Part shown: positions 1 to 7,783 of the stretch, in pieces
Numbering within the stretch: the first letter of the stretch is position 1
How the letters are laid out: every line of letters begins with the position of its first letter
From: Butyrivibrio sp.
GTDB lineage: Bacteria; Bacillota; Clostridia; Lachnospirales; Lachnospiraceae
Reading direction: 5' to 3'
Assembly: GCF_015056685.1 (NCBI RefSeq)
Contig: NZ_SVFW01000044.1
Location: forward strand, 1-33,001
DNA length: 33,001 bases
The notes under the pieces: generated by a model
Told to the model about the DNA's origin: nothing
Database searches by the model: none
What the model saw: only the letters and a program-made list of their open reading frames with translations
Program-made: the position numbers and the translations under genes

Positions 1-8
1 ATTTGAGA

Positions 9-49
9 ATTGACAAAAAATAAAGACCATTACTGGCCTTGCATGGTCT
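9..49 (-). terminator. Possible minus-strand terminator hairpin at the left edge
   Basis: AGACCAT (24-30) pairs with ATGGTCT (43-49) around a 12-base loop. Read on the minus strand, the stem is followed by TTTATTTTTT (15-24 reversed), as in a factor-independent terminator. On the plus strand it is followed only by ATTATG. No convincing minus-strand gene lies upstream of it within the window, so its client is unclear. Confidence 0.3.
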
Positions 50-62
50 ATTATGTAATTAG

Positions 63-170
63 CTGTCAAACTACCGAGATGAATCGGAGGAGAATTCAGA
101 TGAAAACTCGGAGGAAAACTCAGATGAAAGCTCTGATGAAGGCGGCGATTCTGATGAAGGCGGGGAGTAA
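63..170 (+). repeat. Acidic Ser/Asp/Glu-coding repeat tract, possible decayed gene end
   Basis: Read in the frame ending with TAA at 168-170, this stretch encodes a run of Ser, Asp, Glu, Asn and Gly built on a repeated GAT-GAA unit. It looks like the acidic C-terminal tail of a protein. However, the same frame has stops at 21-23 and 60-62 and no ATG, GTG or TTG between the last stop and the repeats. The other two frames also have stops within the first 13 bases. It is therefore either a relic of a gene cut off by mutation or low-complexity DNA with no product. A 60-residue reading in another frame (10-192) is Lys/Met/Arg-rich and looks like a shadow of the repeat. Confidence 0.3.
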
Positions 171-230
171 GGCTGATTGCGACATATATTAGCTAACTGT
201 AATAAAAAAAAATAAAAATGAATTTTGCTC

Positions 231-259
231 TTGCACTTTAAATTACTAAAATGTATAAT
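231..259 (+). promoter_or_regulatory. Predicted sigma-A promoter of gdhA
   Basis: TTGCAC (231-236) and a perfect TATAAT (254-259) are separated by 17 bases. The start of transcription would fall near 266, giving a leader of about 100 bases before gdhA. A hairpin terminator (288-326) lies inside that leader. A small hairpin GCAG-TGATGT-CTGC (269-282) precedes it. Confidence 0.6.
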
Positions 260-287
260 CGTATACATGCAGTGATGTCTGCGCAAT

Positions 288-326
288 GGGGCGTAGAGAC
301 CTTTGGTTTCTTACGCCCCTTTTTAT
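288..326 (+). terminator. Factor-independent terminator inside the gdhA leader
   Basis: GGGGCGTA (288-295) pairs with TACGCCCC (312-319). An inner GAGACC/GGTTTC helix closes on a TTT loop, and TTTTTAT follows. This is a strong intrinsic terminator. It lies about 20 bases after the predicted start site and before the gdhA ribosome site, so it may act as an attenuator. Alternatively it ends a separate RNA of about 60 bases, with gdhA transcribed from a weaker promoter. Confidence 0.65.
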
Positions 327-368
327 TACATTGTTTTTATGTGCCAAGGCACAGGAAGGAGAATGAAA

Positions 369-1715
369 ATGTCATACGTTGATGAGATCTACGATTATGT
401 CGTAGAAAAGAACCCAGCTCAGCCAGAATTCCATCAGGCAGTCAAGGAGGTACTTGAGTCACTCCGTGTTGTTATTGAAGCTAACGAAGAAGAATACCGC
501 AAGGATGCTCTTTTAGAGAGACTTGTTACTCCTGAAAGACAGATTCTTTTCAGAGTTCCTTGGGTTGATGATAAAGGACAGGTTCAGGTTAACAATGGCT
601 TCCGTGTTCAGTTCAATTCAGCAATCGGACCATACAAGGGTGGCCTTCGTTTTCACCCTTCAGTAAACCTTGGAATTATTAAGTTCCTTGGATTTGAGCA
701 GATTTTCAAAAACTCTCTTACAGGCCTTCCTATCGGTGGCGGTAAGGGTGGTTCTGACTTTGATCCTAAGGGCAAGTCAGACAGAGAAGTTATGGCTTTC
801 TGCCAGAGCTTCATGACAGAGCTGTTCAGACACATCGGAGCTGATACAGACGTTCCTGCCGGAGATATCGGTGTAGGTGGACGTGAGATTGGTTATCTCT
901 ATGGCCAGTACAAGAGAATCAGAGACGTATATGAAGGAGTTCTTACAGGTAAGGGACTTACATACGGTGGATCACTTGCTCGTACACAGGCTACAGGTTA
1001 TGGACTCGTATATATCACAGAAGAGCTTTTGAAGGATCATGGCAAGGATTTGGCTGGTAAGACAGTTGTTGTATCCGGTGCAGGAAACGTAGCAATCTAC
1101 GCTATTGAGAAGGCTCAGCAGCTCGGTGCAAAGGTTGTAACATGTTCTGATTCTACAGGTTGGATTTATGATCCGGAAGGAATTGATGTTGCTCTTCTTA
1201 AGGAAGTAAAAGAGGTTAAGAGAGCTCGTCTTTCTGAGTATGCTGCTGCCAGAAAGTCTGCAGAATATCATGAGAAGAAGAACGGTGAGCACGGTGTTTG
1301 GAACGTTAAGTGTGATGTAGCCCTTCCATGCGCAACACAGAACGAGCTTGATCTTGATGATGCTAAGGCTCTTGTAGCAAATGGCGTAACCGCTGTATGT
1401 GAGGGTGCTAACATGCCTTCAACAATTGAAGCTACAAAGTACCTTCAGGACAATGGAGTTCTCTTTATCTGTGGTAAGGCTTCTAATGCCGGTGGTGTTG
1501 CAACATCAGCTCTTGAGATGAGCCAGAATAGTGAGAGACTTTCATGGACATTCGAAGAAGTTGATAATAAGCTCCAGGGCATCATGGTCAACATCTATAA
1601 GAGCATTTCTGAAGCAGCAAAGAAGTATGGCAAGGAAGGCGACTATGTTGCAGGCGCTAATATTGCCGGATTCCTTAAGGTTGCTGAGGCTATGAAGGCT
1701 CAGGGTATTGTTTGA
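369..1715 (+). CDS. gdhA: NADP-specific glutamate dehydrogenase
   Basis: Catalyses reductive amination of 2-oxoglutarate with ammonia and NADPH to give glutamate, the main ammonia-assimilating step at high ammonia; cytoplasmic, hexameric in the family. The 448-residue product matches the usual length of bacterial NADP enzymes. The N-terminal dimerisation/catalytic domain has the GGGKGG motif around residues 123-128, with the substrate lysine near 126, and the KGGLRFHPSV and DVPAGDIGVGGREI stretches. A Rossmann domain follows, with a GAGNVA motif for NADPH. An upstream in-frame ATG at 363 is rejected because AAGGAGA (356-362) sits 6-7 bases before the ATG at 369. It appears monocistronic, with an intrinsic terminator in its leader. 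Identification is very secure; the leader control is inferred. Confidence 0.97.
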   Translation: MSYVDEIYDYVVEKNPAQPEFHQAVKEVLESLRVVIEANEEEYRKDALLERLVTPERQILFRVPWVDDKGQVQVNNGFRVQFNSAIGPYKGGLRFHPSVNLGIIKFLGFEQIFKNSLTGLPIGGGKGGSDFDPKGKSDREVMAFCQSFMTELFRHIGADTDVPAGDIGVGGREIGYLYGQYKRIRDVYEGVLTGKGLTYGGSLARTQATGYGLVYITEELLKDHGKDLAGKTVVVSGAGNVAIYAIEKAQQLGAKVVTCSDSTGWIYDPEGIDVALLKEVKEVKRARLSEYAAARKSAEYHEKKNGEHGVWNVKCDVALPCATQNELDLDDAKALVANGVTAVCEGANMPSTIEATKYLQDNGVLFICGKASNAGGVATSALEMSQNSERLSWTFEEVDNKLQGIMVNIYKSISEAAKKYGKEGDYVAGANIAGFLKVAEAMKAQGIV

Positions 1716-1885
1716 TAATCACAGGTGAATAAAAGATTCATTATTTTGGTAGAAGGCTGTTTTTGTTTTTCAAGGACACACTTATTTCACACTTTTTTGT
1801 GTAAAATGACATTGCAAAGCTTATGAAAAACAGATAATATAAATCACGCTACTGTTGTTGGTCTTTTATAAATGGAGGCGACGAT

Positions 1886-2044
1886 ATGGGTGAATGGAAA
1901 CAGGTTTTTGACCGAGTGATGGATCAGTTATATAACCATCCTGAAGAGATGCGTGCCAGACTTCTTAATAAGTATGATAATAATAAATATAAATCTGAGG
2001 AACGTCCTCAAACTGCTATTGAGATGCTTCGAGGCATGCACTGA
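1886..2044 (+). CDS. Small conserved-looking hypothetical protein, 52 residues
   Basis: A short ORF starts with ATG at 1886, seven bases after a clear GGAGG (1874-1878), and ends just before a strong terminator. The product is charged, with no membrane segment or signal peptide. It begins MGEWKQVFDRVMDQLYNHPE and ends in a helix-like stretch rich in Glu, Arg and Met. I do not recognise the family. The good ribosome site, the ordinary codon use and the terminator 15 bases downstream support a real gene. It lies alone between gdhA and a convergent pair on the other strand. Confidence 0.6.
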   Translation: MGEWKQVFDRVMDQLYNHPEEMRARLLNKYDNNKYKSEERPQTAIEMLRGMH

Positions 2045-2059
2045 TAAAATAGTAAAATA

Positions 2060-2098
2060 AAGGCGATGAAATGATCTTCATTTCATCGCCTTATTTCT
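2060..2098 (+). terminator. Bidirectional terminator between convergent genes
   Basis: AAGGCGATGAAATGA (2060-2074) is perfectly complementary to 2078-2092 around a TCT loop. On the plus strand it is followed by ATTTCTTT. On the minus strand it is followed by TATTTTA. It can serve both the small plus-strand ORF (ends 2044) and the minus-strand DUF4317 gene (stop at 2099). Confidence 0.8.
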
Positions 2099-3235
2099 TT
2101 ATTTATTCATAAATGTTCTTACGTTGATTCCGTTTACTTCAATATGATCATCTACAGCAATGACAAGACACTGTCTGCCATCAACTATCTTTGATTCTAC
2201 AAGGTCTGTGCGGTCAGGTTTTACCTTGATCACTACGTCAGGTGTTTCAATGTCGAATTTCTTGGTATTGGCAATGTTGCTTGCAAGAAGAGGGAAGTCC
2301 TCATCACCTGCACATTTTGTGTAGTTTTCCTCAAAATAACCAAGGCGCTCTTCAGATACACCGCTGTCCTGAAGGAGTTGCTTGACGTCTTTTTTTGAAA
2401 GCTCAAGTGGTTCAGGGTCTTCAGCGTGATCTTCGATCATATCGTTTAAGTTATCATGAATGTTTTTCATGATGTCATAATCAGCATCATCACCTATGGT
2501 GTTCTGGACAACAGCATCGAAAATGTCCTTCTGCTCCGGAGCGGAGATAGGAGCTCTTCCACCGAACATGGCCTCTACAAATTCTGGCTGAAGATCATCA
2601 GGCTTTTTAGTGAAGTAGAGCATATTGTGGATATCCATATCTCTTTCTATGAAAGCCGGGAAAAGAAATCCCTTTGTAGGACCCTCTACAACCCAATCGC
2701 GATATCTGTCCTCTATAACATTCTTGGATTCATTGTAGCCGAGACCTGCCTTTGAAAGCTTTACAGGACAAATGCTGCAAAGAATGTAGTCATAGATCTT
2801 GTCGGAAGCATCTTCCATTTCGATTCCGTCATTTGTGACACCGGGAATATCATAAACTGCGTGAACTACGATTATGTAATAGTTTTCTCCGTTGATGTAA
2901 TTGGCTATGATCTTGTCGTAGAATTCCTCTAAGAGCTCATCATCTTCAAGCCTTGAATTACGAAGAGTCAAAAGAAAGTCCTGAGTTCCTCCCGGCTGTT
3001 CCTGGTCAAGAGGAAACTCAAGACTAATCAGATTTTTGCCAAATGTTCCTGCAAGTGTGTGCTGGAAAATATCCAGGTATTTAAACATTTCTTCCTCTGG
3101 GATCTGTCCAAAGGCCTTTCTGAAAGTAAGTCGTTTGTTTTTTTCGTGATCAACATAGCATCCGCAAATGTGATCGATAGTGCATCTGTCTGGTGTGAAC
3201 TGCTTCTTGATTTCTAGTGTTTCTGCCTTATTCAT
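2099..3235 (-). CDS. DUF4317 family protein
   Basis: The product is 378 residues, and the start resembles the DUF4317 family of Clostridia, with EIKKQFTPDRCTIDHICGCY near the N-terminus. The function of this family is unknown. No signal peptide or membrane segment is visible, so it is probably cytoplasmic. The C-terminal third is acidic and ends in a compact domain with repeated Val/Asp-rich strands (residues about 330-378). It is the second gene of a minus-strand pair: its ATG (3233-3235) lies eight bases after the stop of the CheC-like gene, with AAAGGAAA some 13 bases upstream. The bidirectional hairpin at 2060-2092 should end the transcript. The family call is confident; no role is assigned. 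Confidence 0.85.
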   Translation of the reverse strand: MNKAETLEIKKQFTPDRCTIDHICGCYVDHEKNKRLTFRKAFGQIPEEEMFKYLDIFQHTLAGTFGKNLISLEFPLDQEQPGGTQDFLLTLRNSRLEDDELLEEFYDKIIANYINGENYYIIVVHAVYDIPGVTNDGIEMEDASDKIYDYILCSICPVKLSKAGLGYNESKNVIEDRYRDWVVEGPTKGFLFPAFIERDMDIHNMLYFTKKPDDLQPEFVEAMFGGRAPISAPEQKDIFDAVVQNTIGDDADYDIMKNIHDNLNDMIEDHAEDPEPLELSKKDVKQLLQDSGVSEERLGYFEENYTKCAGDEDFPLLASNIANTKKFDIETPDVVIKVKPDRTDLVESKIVDGRQCLVIAVDDHIEVNGINVRTFMNK

Positions 3236-3243
3236 TATAAATG

Positions 3244-3864
3244 TTATTTTCCTTTATCCATAAATTTTTGGCACATATCCTCTGCAAACTGTACCGGATA
3301 TAATTGTACCATAACGGAATCAATAAGGTCACCTATCGTCATCCTAAATGCTATTTTAACAAATTTATCGTAGGTAGTATCAAACATTTTTTCAAAAACT
3401 TTTATGCTCTCAACGTCAATCTGATTGACGATAGGAGTACTGATATCAGTTGCAATTCCCAGCATTGAGGACAGACTTGTGGCACTGGTACCCATCATCT
3501 GGTTCATTGCTTCTGATGCAGCTGATAGATGAAGTTCTGTGATCTCACCTGAGGTATTTGTTCCATCGCCGCCCATCATAAGGTCGGTCATGACTTTGAC
3601 ATCGTGTTCTTTCAAAACGAGCACGTTATTGCCCTGAAGGCCTTTTACATAATGGATCTGTACAAATATACAGGTCTTTTCGTAGTCATCAAGGGCTTCA
3701 CTTCTCTTAATGACTTTAACATTTGGGGTAGTGATATCTACCTTTTTATTTACCATCATACTCAGAGTGGTAGCGGAATTTCCCATGCTTATATTGGCAA
3801 TCTCACCTAAGATATCAACCTGCTCATTAGTTAAGCTCATTCCTTCCAAGACAGTTACCTCCAT
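3244..3864 (-). CDS. CheC-like CheY-P phosphatase
   Basis: A chemotaxis-type phosphatase that would dephosphorylate CheY-P at or near the flagellar switch. The 206-residue length fits CheC (about 210), and no C-terminal FliN/SpoA domain follows, so it is not full FliY. Both active-site signatures (D/S-x3-E-x2-N-x22-P) are intact: D17, E21, N24, P47 and S114, E118, N121, P144. This suggests an active two-site enzyme. Start choice is uncertain. The ATG at 3862-3864 has no ribosome site, while GGAGG overlapping that ATG lies seven bases before an in-frame TTG at 3847-3849, so the real start may be the TTG (201 residues). It heads a two-gene unit with the DUF4317 gene and has no chemotaxis neighbour in the window. 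Confidence 0.82.
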   Translation of the reverse strand: MEVTVLEGMSLTNEQVDILGEIANISMGNSATTLSMMVNKKVDITTPNVKVIKRSEALDDYEKTCIFVQIHYVKGLQGNNVLVLKEHDVKVMTDLMMGGDGTNTSGEITELHLSAASEAMNQMMGTSATSLSSMLGIATDISTPIVNQIDVESIKVFEKMFDTTYDKFVKIAFRMTIGDLIDSVMVQLYPVQFAEDMCQKFMDKGK

Positions 3865-3887
3865 GTTTTAATATGAAATCTACTAAT

Positions 3888-3917
3888 ATTTTAGTTTATT
3901 TAACGCATTTTTGTAAA
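3888..3917 (-). promoter_or_regulatory. Possible promoter of the CheC-like/DUF4317 unit
   Basis: On the minus strand TTTACA (complement of 3912-3917) and TAAAAT (complement of 3888-3893) are 18 bases apart. Transcription would start about 30 bases before the gene. Both boxes deviate from consensus, so this is tentative. Confidence 0.35.
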
Positions 3918-4044
3918 GGAAGATTTACGTAATAACCTTAAGGTTTATTCTTTTTTAAGAATATATTTATAACCTTTAGTTTATAATATAAGAAGTGAAA
4001 GTACTTGCTCAGATTTGATCACAAAAATTACACACATTGATTGT

Positions 4045-4073
4045 TTGTGCTTATTTTGTGAGTATCTTACAAT
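4045..4073 (+). promoter_or_regulatory. Candidate promoter of the fructose operon
   Basis: TTGTGC (4045-4050) and TACAAT (4068-4073) are separated by 17 bases, giving a predicted start near 4080. That places the array of TGATT repeats (4081-4125) exactly over the initial transcribed region, where a bound repressor would block initiation or clearance. Confidence 0.45.
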
Positions 4074-4080
4074 ATTACCA

Positions 4081-4126
4081 GTGATTAATTGTGATTTATA
4101 TTGATTGAAATTGATTGAGTATGATG
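4081..4126 (+). promoter_or_regulatory. Helically phased TGATT repeat array, likely DeoR/FruR operator
   Basis: TGATT occurs at 4082, 4092, 4102 and 4112, and TGATG at 4122, each ten bases from the last and each followed by AT-rich sequence. DeoR-family sugar repressors commonly bind direct repeats next to their own promoter. Here the regulator gene starts at 4162. Binding is inferred; the periodic repeat is seen directly. Confidence 0.55.
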
Positions 4127-4161
4127 ATATTATTTATTCAATAAAAAACAAAGAGGGCAAT

Positions 4162-4908
4162 ATGCTTACACAAGAGCGTCGTGATCTTATAGTTTCATAT
4201 GTTAATGATAACAATGCAGTTACAGTAGCAGAACTCATGGAAAAATTTGATGCTTCCGCTGCTACGATTCGTCGTGATCTTTCTGTCCTTCATGAGGAAA
4301 AAAAGATACTTAAGGTGTTCGGTGGTGCAACATCTGTTATGTCCGGTGATGTGACAACCTTTGAGCCGCCGGTTTCAGCTAAGGCATCACTTAACAGGGA
4401 AGAAAAAGATGCGATAAGTAAATACGCAGCATCTTTAATATATGATGATGACTTTGTTTATATAGACTCAGGAACAACGACACTTGAGATGATCAAGTAT
4501 ATAGAAAACAGCAAGGCCAAGTACATTACAAACGGAATTGTTCATGCCAAGAAGCTTTTGGAAAAAGGCCTTAATACCATGATCATCGGTGGAAGATGCA
4601 AGGCTTCAACAGAAGCGATTATCGGTCCTGATTGTATCGAGGGAATCAGTAAATATCATTTTACTAAGGCTTTTATGGGAACAAACGGCATTTCAATCCC
4701 GGCAGGCTTTACAACTCCTGATGTGGATGAAGCTCTGGTAAAACAGGAAGCTGTCAAACATGCGTATATCTCCTATGTTCTGGCAGATCATACCAAGTTT
4801 GGTCAGGTTAGTTCAGTTACTTTTGCAGACATAACAAGCTGCTGCATTATAACGGATAAAGAGCCCAATAAGAACTATAGTAGTAAAACAATCGTGAAGG
4901 TTGTATGA
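4162..4908 (+). CDS. fruR: DeoR-family transcriptional regulator of the fructose operon
   Basis: Predicted repressor of the operon that follows, relieved by a phosphorylated sugar such as fructose 1-phosphate. The 248-residue product has the typical DeoR layout. An N-terminal winged helix-turn-helix (residues about 5-57) carries the signature VAELMEKFDASAATIRRDL. A C-terminal sugar-phosphate-binding domain of the ribose-5-phosphate isomerase type has YIDSGTTT and a C-terminal ADHTKFG motif. The ATG at 4162 is chosen because AGAGGG stands just upstream; an in-frame TTG at 4105 lies inside the presumed operator. fruK starts 17 bases after its stop. The gene name rests on context and is less certain than the family. 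Confidence 0.88.
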   Translation: MLTQERRDLIVSYVNDNNAVTVAELMEKFDASAATIRRDLSVLHEEKKILKVFGGATSVMSGDVTTFEPPVSAKASLNREEKDAISKYAASLIYDDDFVYIDSGTTTLEMIKYIENSKAKYITNGIVHAKKLLEKGLNTMIIGGRCKASTEAIIGPDCIEGISKYHFTKAFMGTNGISIPAGFTTPDVDEALVKQEAVKHAYISYVLADHTKFGQVSSVTFADITSCCIITDKEPNKNYSSKTIVKVV

Positions 4909-4924
4909 AGTAAGGAGGAAACAC

Positions 4925-5830
4925 ATGATCTATACGGTTACTTTTAATCCGGCAATTGATTATGTAGTCAGAATGAGCGATTCTCTTTTACCTGGAATGA
5001 CAAACCGCTCAGATTCTGAAGAATGTTACTTTGGTGGAAAGGGAATCAATGTATCAACTATTCTTAAGAACTTAGGAATAGACAATACAGCTCTTGGATT
5101 CGTTGCAGGTTTCACCGGAGAAGCAATCGAAAAGAGTGTAAATGAGAGAGGAATTAAAGCTGACTTCATAAAGCTGAGCGATGGAATCTCAAGGATCAAT
5201 GTAAAGATAAAAGGACAGGCTGAAACAGAGATAAATGCTCAGGGTCCCAAGATCCCAGCTGATGCTCTGGATAAGCTTTTTGCACAGATAAAAGAGCTTA
5301 AGGATGGCGACATTCTTATTCTTGCAGGTAGTATTCCAAATTCACTTCCAAGCGACGTTTATGAAAGAATTATTTCTTTTGTCTGCGATAAAAAGATCGA
5401 AGTTGTTGTTGATGCCACAAAGGACCTTTTAAAGAACGTCCTTAAGTATCATCCATTTTTAATAAAGCCAAACAATCACGAACTTGGTGAGATGTTTGGA
5501 ACGGTTCTTAAGACCGATGATGAGATTGAGGAACATGCTAGAAAACTTCAGGAAATGGGCGCCAGAAATGTTCTTATTTCTATGGCTGGTGATGGTTCAA
5601 TGCTCATTACTGAGACCGGTGAGAAATACCGCGTAGGTGTTCCAAAGGGGAAGGTTAGAAATTCGGTAGGAGCAGGCGATTCAATGGTCGCTGGTTTCAT
5701 CGCCGGATATCTAAATAAAGGGAGCTACGAAGAGGCTCTCAAAATGGGTACAGCTGCCGGAAGCGCTACAGCTTTTTCAGACGATCTGGCAACAGGAGAA
5801 GCAATACACGAACTATATAATTGCCTATAA
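4925..5830 (+). CDS. fruK: 1-phosphofructokinase
   Basis: Phosphorylates fructose 1-phosphate, made by the PTS, to fructose 1,6-bisphosphate with ATP. The 301-residue product is a PfkB-family sugar kinase of normal length. It has the substrate Asp at residue 12 in the NPAID motif, the GGKG motif at 37-40, and the C-terminal GAGDSMVAGF motif with the catalytic Asp near 252. AAGGAGG (4912-4918) fixes the ATG at 4925; an in-frame ATG at 4901 overlaps the previous gene and lacks a ribosome site. Lying between the DeoR regulator and fruA, it is far more likely a 1-phosphofructokinase than tagatose-6-phosphate kinase. Confidence 0.94.
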   Translation: MIYTVTFNPAIDYVVRMSDSLLPGMTNRSDSEECYFGGKGINVSTILKNLGIDNTALGFVAGFTGEAIEKSVNERGIKADFIKLSDGISRINVKIKGQAETEINAQGPKIPADALDKLFAQIKELKDGDILILAGSIPNSLPSDVYERIISFVCDKKIEVVVDATKDLLKNVLKYHPFLIKPNNHELGEMFGTVLKTDDEIEEHARKLQEMGARNVLISMAGDGSMLITETGEKYRVGVPKGKVRNSVGAGDSMVAGFIAGYLNKGSYEEALKMGTAAGSATAFSDDLATGEAIHELYNCL

Positions 5831-5848
5831 GGCATACAAGGAGGGACT

Positions 5849-7768
5849 ATGAAAATCACAGATTTACTAAAGAAAGAGGGTATACTCTTGAATTGCCCTG
5901 CTACTGACAGGGAAAGCGCGATCGATGCACTCATCGACCTGCATTCAAAGGTTGGTAATCTTAATGATGCAGCAGCATTTAAAGAAGCAATCCTTGCGCG
6001 TGAAGAGAAGGGGTCAACTGCAATTGGTATGGGAATTGCTGTTCCTCATGGAAAGTCAGCAGCAGTAAAGACAGCAGGACTTACAGCTATCACAATTCCA
6101 AGCGGAATTGATTACAAATCACTTGATGGAAACCCAAGTAATCTTTTCTTCATGATCGCTGCACCTGATACAGCAGCTGATACACACTTGGAAGTTCTTT
6201 CAAAGCTCATGACTCTTCTTATGGACCAGTCATTTGCTAAAAAGCTTGTTGAAGCAAAAACAGCTGATGAATTCCTTAAAGTAATCGATGATAAGGAAGC
6301 AGAAAAAGACAAAGAGACAAGTGCAAAGGCTGCACCTGCAGCAAAGCCTTCTGTAAAGAAGCTTGTTGGCGTAACAGCTTGTCCTACAGGTATCGCACAT
6401 ACATTTATGGCAGCTGAAGCTTTAGAGCTTAAGGCAAAAGAGCTTGGCGTTGATATCAAGGTTGAAAAAGACGGTTCAGCCGGAGCAAAGGATGTTCTTA
6501 CTGCAAAAGATATCGAAGATGCAGATGCAGTTATCGTAGCATGTGATAAGAATATTGATATGGGCAGATTCAATGGAAAGCCTGTTATCATCACATCTAC
6601 TAAAGAAGCTATACACAACCCTGAAAACCTCATTAAGAAGGCAACTGACGGGGATGTTTCAATTTATCATCACTCAGGAAAAATCTCAGCTTCATCAGAT
6701 GCTACTAATGAATCAGCAGGCCGTCAGGCTTACAAGCACCTTATGAATGGTGTATCACACATGCTTCCATTCGTTATTGGTGGTGGTATCCTTATTGCTA
6801 TCGCTTTCCTTTTGGATGATTTCTCAATTGACCCAAGTAACTTTGGTAGCAACACTCCTGTAGCTGCATGGTTTAAGTCAATTGGTGGTACAGCATTTGG
6901 ATTTATGCTTCCAATTCTTGCCGGATTTATTGCACAGAGTATTGCAGACCGTCCAGGTCTTGCAGTTGGTTTCGTAGGTGGTGCACTTGCAAGCACAGGC
7001 GCAACTTTCGTTTCACCTGGCGGAGATGTTCCTTCAGCTTTCCTTGGCGCTTTGGTTGCTGGTTTTGCAGCTGGTTACCTTGTTCGCTTCATGGAAAGAA
7101 TCTGTGAGAAACTTCCACAGGCACTTGAAGGTATCAAACCTGTACTTATCTATCCTCTTTGCGGTATCTTCATCATCGGTATTGTTATGTGTGCGATCAA
7201 CCCTATCGTTGGTGCTCTTAACGCATGGATAACAGCTCTTCTTGAAGGAATGGGAACAGGTTCTATGGTAGTTCTTGGTATCCTCCTTGGAGCAATGATG
7301 GCAACAGATATGGGTGGCCCTCTTAATAAGGCTGCTTACGCATTCGGACTTGCAAGTCTTGCTAACCAGAATGAGACAGGTCATATGATCATGGCTGCAA
7401 TCATGGTTGGTGGTATGGTTCCTCCAATTGCAATCGCTCTTGCTACTATTTTCTTTAAGAATAAGTTCACTCCAGCTGAGAGAAAGTCAGGACCTGTTAA
7501 CTTTATCATGGGTCTTTGCTTCATCACAGAGGGTGCTATCCCATTTGCAGCAGCTGATCCTATCAGAGTAATCCCATCTCTTATGGTTGGTTCAGGTGTT
7601 GCCGGAGCTCTTTCAATGGCATTTAAGTGCACACTTAGAGCACCTCACGGTGGAATCTTCGTATTCCCTGTAGTTGGTAACGTAGCAATGTATCTTGTAG
7701 CTCTTTTAATCGGATCTGTTGCAGGATGCTTTATGCTTGGTCTTCTTAAAAAGAACATTGAAGACTGA
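5849..7768 (+). CDS. fruA: Fructose-specific PTS enzyme IIABC
   Basis: Imports fructose across the membrane and phosphorylates it at C1. All three PTS domains lie in one 639-residue chain. IIA covers residues about 1-148, with the phosphoryl-accepting His67 in AVPHGKS. A Lys/Ala-rich linker (about 149-168) follows. IIB covers about 169-270, with Cys178 in ACPTGIAHTF. IIC, a hydrophobic membrane domain with several Gly-rich spans, runs from about 290 to the end. The order A-B-C and the length fit the Firmicutes fructose family. The ATG at 5849 follows AAGGAGGG. A long hairpin after its stop may reduce transcription into ptsH. Confidence 0.95.
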   Translation: MKITDLLKKEGILLNCPATDRESAIDALIDLHSKVGNLNDAAAFKEAILAREEKGSTAIGMGIAVPHGKSAAVKTAGLTAITIPSGIDYKSLDGNPSNLFFMIAAPDTAADTHLEVLSKLMTLLMDQSFAKKLVEAKTADEFLKVIDDKEAEKDKETSAKAAPAAKPSVKKLVGVTACPTGIAHTFMAAEALELKAKELGVDIKVEKDGSAGAKDVLTAKDIEDADAVIVACDKNIDMGRFNGKPVIITSTKEAIHNPENLIKKATDGDVSIYHHSGKISASSDATNESAGRQAYKHLMNGVSHMLPFVIGGGILIAIAFLLDDFSIDPSNFGSNTPVAAWFKSIGGTAFGFMLPILAGFIAQSIADRPGLAVGFVGGALASTGATFVSPGGDVPSAFLGALVAGFAAGYLVRFMERICEKLPQALEGIKPVLIYPLCGIFIIGIVMCAINPIVGALNAWITALLEGMGTGSMVVLGILLGAMMATDMGGPLNKAAYAFGLASLANQNETGHMIMAAIMVGGMVPPIAIALATIFFKNKFTPAERKSGPVNFIMGLCFITEGAIPFAAADPIRVIPSLMVGSGVAGALSMAFKCTLRAPHGGIFVFPVVGNVAMYLVALLIGSVAGCFMLGLLKKNIED

Positions 7769-7783
7769 TATAACACAAATTGG

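Noticed and set aside
269..282. Hexaloop hairpin GCAG-TGATGT-CTGC in the gdhA leader as an ANTAR antiterminator target
   Set aside because: ANTAR targets need A at loop position 1 and G at position 4, usually in two tandem hairpins. This loop has T at both positions.
71..286. A 71-residue minus-strand reading frame
   Set aside because: It runs across the gdhA promoter, is composed of the complement of the acidic repeat and AT-rich DNA, and has no ribosome site.
3995..4012. Possible CcpA (cre) site upstream of the fru operon
   Set aside because: The TGAAAG half is present but the central CG and the symmetric half are not.
4105..4161. Upstream TTG extension of the DeoR regulator by 19 residues
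   Set aside because: No ribosome site; the stretch lies in the repeat operator, and the standard DeoR N-terminus begins at ATG 4162.
6112..6633. A 173-residue minus-strand frame inside fruA
   Set aside because: Low-complexity Ser/Ala-rich shadow of a strongly supported gene, without a start signal.
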